Shown in pieces: positions 48,969-59,475 of a stretch of 59,475 nt of DNA. The position numbers and the translations under genes are program-made. Origin of the DNA: Lojkania enalia (Eukaryota > Ascomycota > Dothideomycetes > Pleosporales); NCBI GenBank assembly GCA_010094045.1, contig ML986730.1, positions 61,823-121,297 of the forward strand, read 5' to 3'. Within the stretch, counting starts at the first letter, position 1, and each line of letters begins with the position of its first letter. The notes below the pieces were generated by a model that saw only the letters and a list, made by a program, of their open reading frames with translations, did not search any database and was not told the origin of the DNA.

Positions 48969-49150
48969 CAACTAATAACTGCTATATAAATAAGCAACCG
49001 GTAATAACTAATAACCGCCGTATAAATAAGTAACTGGTAAGAACTAATAACCGTCGTACGAATAAGCAACTAGTAATAACTAACAACTACCGTATAAATA
49101 AATAACTAGTAATAACTAACAACTACTATATAAATAAGTAACTGGTAACT
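48969..49150 (+). repeat. 36-bp tandem repeat in the Copia gag leader
   Basis: Units start at 48995, 49031, 49067 and 49103 (exactly 36 bp apart) with partial units at both sides. Each encodes a 12-residue unit, read through mutated codons as NN**PPYK*VTG, where the stops are TAA. If those were CAA the unit would be NNQQPPYKQVTG, a Gln/Asn/Pro-rich repeat. It lies upstream of the recognisable gag. Confidence 0.85.
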
Positions 49151-52100
49151 ACCAACCTAATAATAGCTAAATTATCCAGAATACCTGCTAATAACAACCT
49201 ACCAAATCCGTATAAATTAGAAGACGATAGATAACTAATATATAAAGAACTATATATATATAAATAATTAGAGGAGGATATAGAAGTATTTAAGAGGATT
49301 CTAAAGAGGGATATAAAGTTTAAATATATTAAGAATACTATTAACCTAGAATTATAACTAAGTAACTATAAGCTATTATTATACATATTATAGGTTCTAC
49401 TAAAACTACGCGTAATAATAAGATTATAAAAAGGAATACTATTAGAAATTATAGTAGACTTTAATAGATAGGATAAATATTATTTCTAAGTAACTAGCCG
49501 TGCGATATATAGAGTAATAATAGGAATAGTAGAAAGTAAGAGTATATACCTTAACTATTAACCTAGTACCCTATACGGAAAGGTAATAGAAGATATTCTT
49601 AAGGGAAGGTATAAAATAGATAAACTAATACGAACTTCTATCTATATAGAAATAATACTATTAGTTAAGACCTTATATAAAGTATCTATACCTAGAAGAG
49701 AACCTCGTATAATACCTATCTAAATACTAGCTTTAAGACTTTAAACCTAAGAGGAGATTAAACCTACTTCTCTTCTACTCTCCTAAATATCTATACTCTA
49801 AATACTATCGTATAATAATTAAGTCTATATAATACTTACGCTAGAACTAACTAATATATATATAATACTAGATACTAGGTATCTTATAATTATACTAGTA
49901 CTTTACTATTTAAATCTATACTAACTACTGCTTATATAAGAATATAAGCTAGAAAAACTTACCCCTAAAAAGATTATACAGTTTTAGAAGATATAGAAAA
50001 AGGAGAATAACTATACTAGTCGCTTATATAATATCCTAGCTAATAAGACTATAATATTTATTAAGCTATACTATTATTTAGATATTAATAAATCTATATA
50101 TATAAATATCTTCTTAAATATTTTTAAAGATTATATATAAATATACTATCTCTATAATATTAGTTCTAGTTATACCTAGAAAGCCCTATATAAACTTCTT
50201 AACTAGTACTTTAATATAAATATTAACTATAACTAGTATTAGATAGACTAGACTATAATAATATTTATATAATACTAATAAGAGAACTTAAACAAGTCTA
50301 TATATAAAGTTCTTAAGATAATAATTAATAAGTTTACTCTCGTTTAGAGAGTTTTTAGTATAAACTTCTAAAGTAAAGTACTACTCTATACTATAGTTAT
50401 ATAAGTATACTAAGAACAACTAGAACTTAAATAAACTATATTCTTAATTAAGCTTATATATAAAGCTCTATTTAGTAACTTATATATAACGCTCTAAATT
50501 ACGATTAATAGATAAAATAACGTATATCTATAAAATCTAGCTAGTTTATACTATATAGATAGAAGATTCTACTCAGCCTTCTATATACGCAGACTTTAGC
50601 TGTATAGAAGAAACTTAAGAGGATTATATAAACTACAACCTCTTATATAGTAATCTTTCTTAAAATTAAGAGATATATATATAAAGAAGTACTTCGTCTA
50701 TTATAACGAAGAATACTAGTTATCTAACTATCTCCGTCCTAATCGTACGCGAGCGATACGTTAATATATTATCTTATATAAAGGACTCTATAATATACTT
50801 CTCTTATATAAAGATATTATCGCATACATCTAGGAATTTAAAGGGGAATTGGAATATAAGGATAACAACCTATATAAAGATAAGGATCTAGACCTAAATA
50901 AGAAAGAAGGTAAAGAAGCTACCTATTACCTTACTACTACTACGTACCTCTACTATATAATAGGTAAGGATATCTATAATATCGATCTAGAAGGATACGC
51001 GGAACAGTTTATTCTTAAAGACTAATACTATACAACCTATTAAGGTAAACTGTTGGATATAGGTATAGCTAAAGTATTAATAGTTAGTAGAGTACAGCTT
51101 AAAGTATATATATAAGAGAATTCTTATATAAAGATTAACTAGATACTAAACTAAGTAAATATTAGTTTTAGTAGCTAGAGTTTAAAGGGATTAATAGGTA
51201 CTATATAGATTAACAACCCTATCGGCTCTATTATATACTATATCTTAGACACGCTAATACCCTTTCTTCTTTATCTAGCTAATACTAACTAACTTAGCGC
51301 GTATTTTAATAATATACTAAATATTATCGTATATAAAGATAATATTATAGTCCTAGTTATATATAAATAGGGATACCTATTCTTTAATGTTAGTAAAAAG
51401 GAAAGTATATCTTTCTTTACTAAGACTAAACTTCGCCGCCTCTACTATAGATTTAGATATCCTTATATAGAGAGACTATATAGGATGCTAATAAATGCTA
51501 GATATAATATTAATACTTCTATACTAAAAGGGATTAAAAAGTTCTACTATATATATTAATTATATAACCTAGTACTACGCCGATTTAAATTTTCTATTAA
51601 GGATAACCTATACTTTAACTATAAGATTATTATTAATATTATATAAATTAATAATAAGAATATACTATATATAATTAATATAGAAACTTTCTTTTAGGTA
51701 GCTATATTTCTAAAGTTTATATCTGTATAGGATATTTAAAATACCCTCTATAAGTATTAGATTAATATATATTAAGGTCTATCTAATTATATTATATATA
51801 ACTCTATTATAAACTTTATATTTAAAAACTTCTATAATTATATAAAGATTATAAAAACTATTTATAAGTAGATACTAGTTAAAGTATATTAGGTAGTAGG
51901 AAAGATTAAGTATATACACGCTCCTCTCTATTATATATATAATATCTTTGAGATAGAACTTAAAGATTATACGAATAATAAAAGTATCCTTTAAATAGTA
52001 GTTAAGGCTCTTAATAATACTACTAGCCTAAACGGTTTAGTACTAATACTTTTAGTATTTAGTACATACCCTAGGATTAATTAGAACTTTCCACTATTAT

Positions 52101-54563
52101 CTAATATTACGGTACAAGCTTAAGCTGTATAGAAAGTAATAAAGATACTATAGAACGAGAAAGCTAAGGTAGATATTAACCGTACAATCTATATACGGAA
52201 CGGACCTATAATATATAATATCCTAAACCTCCCCCTTAGCTCTAAAGTAATAATATAGAGGAAGAAGAAGGGATAGATCGGTCTATATATAATTAAAAGT
52301 ACTGAAAATTGAGATATTATTATTAATACTAAGAATAGTCTAATTAAACTCTACTATATATATATTAAATTATACTACTATATAGAGGAAGAGAACCTTA
52401 GTTTATAATATTAAAAACCTTTAGATCTAGACAAATCTATACTTATATAATATAAACCTCTAACTATAAAAAAGAGAGGAAGGCTAAAGAAGTTTATACT
52501 AGAACCTACTTATAAACTAAAGTTAAAACTATCTCCCTAATTAAGAGAAAGACCCTAGAAGATTTCTATTCCTATAGAAGATACTATATAAAAAGAATCT
52601 ACTCTAGATAAGAATACTGTATAAGATAAAATATATAAACTAGAATAAGACTAGAAACTAGAAATAAAGCTAAGAAGAAGTAAAAGACCCTAAAAGGCCT
52701 TAATATAAGAGATACTACAGATCTTTCTATTATAGAAAGAAGAGTCTAATTATATACTTACTTTAAAGCTGCGTATAGATAGTATTATTACTACTCTAGA
52801 GGTACTATTTAAGGAATCTAACCGTGCGGAAATAGATAGTCTAATTGTAGGAGGCATTTTTAAAGTTTAATTATATGATCCCTTATTATACTCTAAATAG
52901 ATATTTAACCTCCGCCTTATATAAGAAATTAAAGGTAAGACTATCTAACTATATAAGAAATTATAACTCATTTTTACCGGACATTTAGATATAGAAAAGG
53001 AAGAGATTCTTATATAATTACCTATAATCTAGTAGATAAGCTAGAGACTTATCTTCGCTCTAGGCGTAGCCCTTATTATATTATATAGAATGTATTATAA
53101 ACTAAGAGATATTATATAAGCGTACGTATAATCTACTAATAAACTTGTCTATACGCTATATACTAGACCGCTAAAGAAGATGTAATATAATTTCCCGCCG
53201 AATATAATCTTTAAGGTTGTATAACCGTTATAAAGCGTAGCTAAATTAGGTCTATACTAGTTTAAGACGTACTATAATTACTATAAGAAGAAGCTCTAGA
53301 TAAAAATCTTCTTATATAACCCGTACCTACTAATTATAGATAAAGATACTACGGTATTTAGTATTACTAGACTGTAGATAGATAATACTCTTAGTATAGT
53401 TATACTAGAATTCGTATAAAGAGAAGAAGAAGAACTTTATAAAGCTACGTTCCGCGTAAAACCAAAAATAGTCCTTTTATATAAATAACCTCTAGAGTTT
53501 AATAGAGGGAAGATACGCCTTATACGAGGTAATATTATCCTAATCTAGAAAGAGTAGGCTAATAACCTACATATAATTAATTTAAACGATAAGAATATAG
53601 TTTAAAAATATATTAAATAATATACGCGAGGAGTATATATTATATTAGTTTATTAACTAGAAGCTATATTTAATCTATCTATAGCTGTATAAATAATAGA
53701 ACCTTTATATAATAATATTAAAGCGTTTAATATACAGATCTAATAGTAGATTAATAATTTAGACTATAGGTTAAAATATATACTATTACAGCTAGATTAT
53801 ATAAAACTATTTATCTTTATAGATAGTTTATTTATAAATAATAAGGATTTAAGTTTACAACTTAAGTATATTATTATATTAGGTATAGAGTACTATATAG
53901 GATCCGGAAACGATTTTAAAATCTAAAGTAATATTATATACTGGAATTCTATAAAGTATAAACGTATTACTCGCTCTATACTAGTAAGCGAACTATATAG
54001 AATAGTAGGAGGATTTAATAATATAATTACTCTTAGTACGATACTATAATAGATTATACGAACCTTATAGCTACTATAAACTCCTATTATTATCTATATA
54101 GATTTAAAATCTCTATATAATTGTTTTATTAAACTTAGTATACCTAATAAGAAGAGACTGATAATTAATATTATATTAATCCGAGAATTATACGAGAAGA
54201 GAGAGATTATAGAAATTAGATAGATTAATAGTAAAGATAATCCTATAGACGCCTATATAAAGAAAACGCTAAATAAAGTACTAGAAACTCTTATTTTATA
54301 TAATATACTTATAATCTAGGTTAAAATATTAGTAGATAGACTAGATACTATATAAGACGCTATACGTACGCATATATAGGGTAGTAGAAAGAGGAGTAGA
54401 AGAAGGAGTAGAAGGAGGAGAATAGTAAGGGGATAGGAGGGATAGAGAAGGATAAAAGGTGGGTAATTATACGTACGTACTAGAAGGGTATATATAATAA
54501 AGAGGTTTACGTACGTAGATATATAGATAGATAGGATAGGCCTATAAAAAGAAAAACTACTAG

Positions 54564-54817
54564 TATCCGAATAGTAAATATTATATAGAGCTAAAGTATA
54601 TATTATATAGTTAAGATATATAATATAGTATATATACTTAAACTAAGCGTATATTTTATATAACTCCTTTAACTAGATATATAGTATCTAACAGCAATTA
54701 ACGAAATAGTTACTTACCTACTCTACTACCCCCGTATGCTGTATATACTATATAATACTATACTCTACCCTATATTACCTTACTAATACTAAGCTAGCTA
54801 ATAGAGTCTATTCTATA
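54564..54817 (+). repeat. 3' LTR of Copia element Y2
   Basis: 254 bp followed by the duplication AGTAT. Confidence 0.88.
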
Positions 54818-54946
54818 AGTATAGTATTATATAATAAAGAATCTTTATATTTAACTATTAAAGTATTTATAAACTTTTAACTCTTTAAGAAAATATATAG
54901 TACTAATATTTAAGAAAAAGTCTATCTAGTTTAATACTATTTATTA

Positions 54947-55724
54947 TAGTAGTACTATAATGCCTATACCTATACTACTTTTACTATAATATCTAAACTA
55001 GCTACTAGTAATAGTTATTAGCTACTAGCTAAAATATAATCGACTTATTATAACTATTGTTATAGGGATTTTCGGCTAGTCTACCGAGCTGTATCAGATA
55101 TCGACGTACGATATTACGGTCGATATTACGCCGGATATTACGCTGGATATTAGCTAATATACCCCTTTTTCATGTACATAAATATAGCCCGCTGGCCATC
55201 TTCAATCAACTAGTTTAGCTCCTTATCTCCCTCCCTAAGACAAGATTCGCCTCTCACCACAACTATAATAGAAGAAGGTTTTACTAATCTAGTTAATCTA
55301 TATAGTAGTATAGACCTAGCTTCTATAAAAACTTATATAATATAGATATCTCTATTTTTTATATAATATTTTAATATTTATATATAGTATATAGTAATAG
55401 ATTTAACTATTTAAAGTATAATTAACTAATTATATATAAACGTCTATAATATTATATTATATTATCTACTATTATATACTATAGATAAGAACGCGCTTAT
55501 TAATATATTTAAAGAGATTTAAGGTAAACTAGATTCTTTATAGTAGAAAAATAAGATGCTAGTAGAAGTTTTAGTAACCTAAGAGAACTATTATAAGTTA
55601 GACCTTAAAGTAATATAAAGAGAATTTAGTAGTTACTAAATAGTTACTCCTCTATTAACTACTAGTATATTAATAGTAATAGAACTATTATCTACTCTTA
55701 GCCTAATTTAGTTTATAACCCTAA
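54947..55724 (+). mobile_element. LTR and gag start, family Z copy 2
   Basis: It matches 44088-44650 of family Z copy 1: the LTR region, then the start of gag (KNALINIF-like near 55490). It is interrupted by solo LTR W2 and ends at 55724, where a chromovirus LTR begins. Left boundary with element G is approximate. Confidence 0.55.
55058..55261 (+). repeat. Solo LTR (W2), RIP-mutated copy
   Basis: 204 bp from TGTTATAGGG to CTCTCACCACA with a perfect duplication ACTAT (55053-55057 and 55262-55266). It is the same family as 38780-38982. In the GATATC array each GATATCACG has become GATATTACG, a change of CpA to TpA. Confidence 0.9.
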
Positions 55725-56002
55725 TATAACAGTGTAGATAAGATAATAGGTCCGAATACGGTACGAATCTACTTAGAGGCATATAGGAGTGTATAGGGAT
55801 TAGAGACCTAGGAATTCTATTAACACCTATAGGCTTTATACGAAAGGATATAGAAGAACTACTAAGCTACTTATAAGGGAGTGTACAACTATATATAGAA
55901 GGGAAAAGGGGCGGAGCTGGGGGTAGAATAAGATAAGTAAAAAGCTTTAGGATAAGGTTATATATAAAGCTTTTCGTAGAATAATTTCTTCGCATTATTA
56001 TA
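55725..56002 (-). repeat. 3' LTR of the right-edge chromovirus
   Basis: About 278 bp matching 2354-2632. On the minus strand it follows a purine tract (complement of CTACCCCCCTCCTTATAG, about 56003-56020), so it is the 3' LTR of the minus-strand element to its right. The distal end is approximate. Confidence 0.7.
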
Positions 56003-59000
56003 CTACCCCCCTCCTTATAGGCTAATAGTCCCTATCTACGCTAGTTCGGGAGGGAATTAGGGCTATTATAGATAGGTTCTAGTATAAAGAAATTTCTTTA
56101 AGGTATTTATTAGTAAGAGCTAATATATACAGTTACTTATAGAGATACGTTTATATATTAACGTAATATTAAGTAAGGTTTTTACGGTGAGTATGATTAA
56201 CCTATATATTAGCTAGTAACTACTATTATAACGGTTTATTAATATTGCAATTTTGTCGCGTATAGTAATAAGTGTTTACTAGCCTTAGTATATTACCAGG
56301 TTATTGTTAACTAAACTTCCTTAACTAAATAATAACTTCTACTCCGTACGTATTATTACGCGTCTTTAAAACCGTTAATTATTAAAGTATTACTAACGCC
56401 TCTTAGAAAAAATTAATTAATATACTACTCTACCCGCCTTCTAGAGCCTCTTTAAAGGCCTTCTAGGTTATCTACCTTTAAACTATATATACGCTCGCCC
56501 GTGGGCGGCGTATAATATTTATCTTTTAGTCTCTAAGATTAAAAAAATGCGAGTATTATACCTTGTAAAATAAAAAGTACAACCCCGTACGAATTATATC
56601 TAATACTAGTAGGGTACTTACTACTAACGTACTTATAAATCCCCTCCTACTATAAGAAGGAGTTTCTAGTCTTCTAGGGCTATCTTAAACTATAGGCGGC
56701 AGCTTAATACGCAGGAGATAAGGAGGATAAAAAAGTAGTCTTTAAGGCTATTTTAGAGTCTACTTATAGCTTAATACTTATAACCTAGGTTGTAAAAAGT
56801 TAGGAAGCTAGCCTTTTTAAAGCTAGTATCTAGGTAGTTTTATTCTACTAGGGTACTAAGTTACTCTATCAGGTTTCAGCTCTAGAAGCTCTAGTATTTA
56901 GCCTTTAAACTGATATTACGGTACTCTTAGGTAGTTAAAGATAAGGTAGGAGAGGTTTAGGGGGAGTCTAGAGGAAAAAAAGGGGAAGGAGAGTAGAAGA
57001 GGAGAGGACTAGAGAGGTATCTAATAACCTACTATTAGACCCTCCAAATTTTATAGAGGAGTAATTTCGGGCCTATACTTTAGTTTTAAAATCTACTACT
57101 CAACTCTTATATATTATTATCTACTAGGTAATCTATATTCTCTATACTATTCTTATATACCTTAATCTATTTAGTTAGAGCTTTTATAGGTTCTAGCTAA
57201 TTTAGATACTTATTATAAAAAGCTTTTAGCTTGTAAGATAAACCTATAAAATTTAAAGCTTTATACTAAACCGGGTTAGAATTATATCCTACCTATTTTA
57301 TACAGTATTTAAGAGTCTTGTAATATAGCTTACTAGCTAGTATTTCCTTAACCTCCCACTCTTCTACCCCCTTAATAGTAATAGCGGGTAGTTTTAGAGC
57401 TTCTTACCCTAGTAGAGGGTCCTAGAGGTCTTTATATAGTAGGTTTAGTACGAAGATATTATATATTCTCGACCCTAGGGGTAGTTATAAATAGTATAAG
57501 TTTTTAACCTATTCTAGTACTTTAAAAGAGCCCTCCTATTAATCGGATAGCTTTCGGCTTAGTCTCTAGACTATAAAATTCTTAGTATTTAGGTAGACTA
57601 TATTACTAATCTACTAATTAATCGGTTACTAGTAATAGTTAATAATAGATTATATATAATCCTAAGCCTTCTTAATATTAGCCTTTATAGTTTTCTAGGT
57701 TATATATATATAAGTTATTAGAGCTAAAGTATCCTTACGATTTAATTTATCTATTATTATAATAGGATTAATAGAATATTTCTAATCCTAACTCTAACAG
57801 GGTTTAAATCTATATAGGATCTAATACGGGGATATTCTAATAGTTATATAAGGTAGAGTTACTTATACTCGGTCGATTATAGGTAATAGAGAACTCTAGT
57901 TATCCTAGTAGAAGAATACGAAAGAGCGTAGTCTCTAATTAATATACTTATTTATAATTTCTATCTATCTATTAATCTCTTTATAATAAGTAGTAGATAG
58001 TTTAATCTTTACGCCTAAGATATAGTAGAATTTAGACTAGAAACTAGATATAAACTAAAGTTCTTAATCTAAAATAATAGTTTTAGGCGTATAGCTAAAG
58101 TAGTATACCTATTAAATAAATAATTCGGCTATTCCCTATACGTTAATTATATAATAGTAGAGAATAGATACCGCTTATTTAGATAGGCGATTGATTACTA
58201 CTATAATCTAATTATATCCGGACTTATCTATAAGAAAATTCTTAAAGTTAATATATAGGTACTATATTAGTTAATTTAATATAGAAAGTAGATAGATAAA
58301 ACCTAGGGTTCGGGTTTATATTAGATAAGCTTTATAGTATAAGATATAATTCTATATATATCGTTTGTAAGTAGCCTCTATACCCTTCTAGTAGTACATT
58401 TAAGATAGTAACTAATAGGTTTTAGTAGCACTTGGGTGTGCGGAGGATACTTAATTATAAGCCTCTTATATAAGCTGCATATAAAGGCCTAAATCTAATA
58501 GAATATATAAGCAATTATTGTAGAGGAGTAGTCTATTCTCTATCCAATACTTGTAGGGTAAAAGGGTGTATTCTTATATAAAGGAGGCTCGGTTTTTCTA
58601 TAGTAATACGTTAATTAACTCTAGAAAGTCTAGTAATATAACCTACTCCTAGCCTTTAATAACGTTTAGTATAGCCGTTTAAGTTATTATTTAGGTAATA
58701 TAGGACTAGGCTAATTCGGCATTAATTTAGGGGTGAAGTTAATACAGTCTAAGTAGGACTCTCAACCAATTATTAGTTTAAGCTACTTTTAAGTTTTCTA
58801 TATCTTATTTGTAATAACTGAGGATATCTACTCTAGTATTATTCTTATCTAGAGTATACTCGATTTAGAACTAATATTAAGCTAATTCCTTAGTCTAATA
58901 AACTTAACAAGTATTAAGTACCTTCGTAGTTATAAAATATTCGAGCAAGTAATAATCGGTATATATTAGAGTTCTAGTAGCTATTAAAATAAGTTCTACC

Positions 59001-59475
59001 CTCTATTATTTAAACGCAGTAATAATTGTAAATAGTTTCTTATTATAGATTTTCTAGTTTAGTTCCAAACCGGATAGAACCTTACTATAGAATACTATAG
59101 GGTACTATTTTCCGTTAGAATATTTCTATAACAGTACTTCTACAACTACTCTATTAGAGGTATTAGTTTCTATTTTTATTTCTAATATAGGGTTAAAGTA
59201 GTAGAGTATAGATATACTTAATAGGGCTAACTTTAATTTCTTAAAGGTAATATTACATTCTAAAGTTTATATAAAAGGAGTTATAGGACTTTATAGTACG
59301 ATAATTAGCTTTATAACACGCGAGAATTCCGGTATAAACTATTAATAGAATCTAGTAAAACCTAAGAAGGATTTCACACCTATTATAGTAGTAGATAACT
59401 ACTAGTTACGCAGTACTTCTACCTTTTTTAAATTAACCTTAAGGCCTTTATTTAAGAGGATATAGCTAAGATATT
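56003..59475 (-). mobile_element. Ty3/gypsy chromovirus, truncated by window end
   Basis: Minus strand, stop-ridden but readable. At the right edge is the end of the reverse transcriptase and the RNase H (GVKSFLGF and PEFSRV near 59380-59310, then NRVVVEVLL and YPIVFYSKVLSG near 59160-59060). Next is a spacer, then the integrase core (VINRLSK near 58200, LDQELQFISSF near 58060, INRQIEIINKYI near 57970). A chromodomain follows near 57370-57190 (EWEVKEIL, a KYCIK.VGYN block). About 1 kb without motifs precedes the 3' LTR. The gag, protease and 5' LTR lie beyond the window. Mutation load is lower than in the Fot1-like elements. Confidence 0.8.

Larger units (their letters stand above)
48470..54817 (+). 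mobile_element. Complete Copia-type LTR retrotransposon (Y2)
   Basis: 6,348 bp with two 254-bp LTRs and a perfect 5-bp duplication AGTAT (48465-48469 and 54818-54822). Through many stops the plus strand shows a gag region (about 49160-50900), a protease core (LLDIGIAK near 51050, usual LDTG), a GAG-pre-integrase block with the mutated zinc-binding HHCC (LRRLYYRFRYPYIERLYR near 51430-51490), an integrase core and C-terminus (to about 52250), a basic linker (KKRGRLKKF), reverse transcriptase (about 52830-53600) and RNase H (about 54090-54310). Domain order integrase before reverse transcriptase is diagnostic of Copia. Inserted in element G. Confidence 0.88.
45827..54946 (+). mobile_element. Fot1/pogo-like transposon (G) with two nested retroelements
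   Basis: The segments 45827-46872, 47980-48469 and 54818-54946 join into a copy of element D. The left end ATATATTCTACTATTAAAG follows TA; the right end is missing, cut near 54946 where the family Z sequence starts. The plus-strand transposase is recognisable (NIYNFNKIGF near 46385-46425, VSKNG near 46643, LLILDSYKSY near 46740) but stop-ridden. It carries a TRIM-like element and the complete Copia element Y2. Confidence 0.8.

Noticed and set aside
48969..49150. CRISPR-like array
   Set aside because: The 36-bp units are contiguous without spacers and keep one reading frame inside a retrotransposon; the host is a eukaryote.
1..59475. Regional centromere
   Set aside because: RIP-rich nests resemble fungal centromeric DNA, but the intact gene island and the lack of any chromatin data give no support beyond composition.

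Overview
The window looks like a filamentous ascomycete (Pezizomycotina) chromosome segment. Three intron-containing fungal-type genes sit in a normal-composition island (about 31.2-39.0 kb) between two large AT-rich blocks of mutated transposons. The blocks carry the mark of repeat-induced point mutation (RIP): CpA and TpG are almost absent, TpA is saturated, CpG survives, and coding remnants are full of TAA/TAG where CAA/CAG/TGG are expected. I cannot name the species.

Left block (1-31.2 kb): degraded retroelement remnants to about 7.6 kb; two pogo/Fot1-like DNA transposons (7587-10241); the 3' part of a Copia element (10242-13260); a Fot1-like element (13471-20833) holding a nested, younger Ty3/gypsy chromovirus (15153-20656, TSD TCTTT); another Fot1-like element (to 25773) holding a second Fot1-like element and a gag-only LTR element; and a third nest (26363-30595) in which a deleted Fot1-like element carries an inverted copy of the gag-only element, itself carrying a further Fot1-like element.

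Gene island: a HET-domain protein (minus strand, three visible exons, first exon unresolved), then two divergently transcribed paralogous kinase-like genes sharing an N-terminal domain of unknown function. Both kinases have HGD instead of HRD and DVG instead of DFG; one has lost the glycine-rich loop. HET proteins are known from fungal allorecognition (heterokaryon incompatibility), so the three genes may form a recognition/cell-death module. That is an inference from content and proximity. A solo LTR with a perfect TSD marks the right edge.

Right block (39.0-59.5 kb): Fot1-like elements at 39466-41298 and 41520-43368, the latter inside an inverted Copia remnant; a gypsy-type gag remnant; a Fot1-like element (45827-54946) that holds a 1.1-kb TRIM-like element and a complete 6.35-kb Copia element; a gag/LTR remnant carrying a second solo LTR; and a minus-strand chromovirus that leaves the window at 59475.

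Transposon boundaries come from terminal repeats and target-site duplications (5 bp for LTR elements, TA for Fot1-like elements) read by eye. Protein assignments in mutated elements rest on motif order through many stop codons. No tRNA, rRNA, CRISPR array or Starship captain gene was seen.
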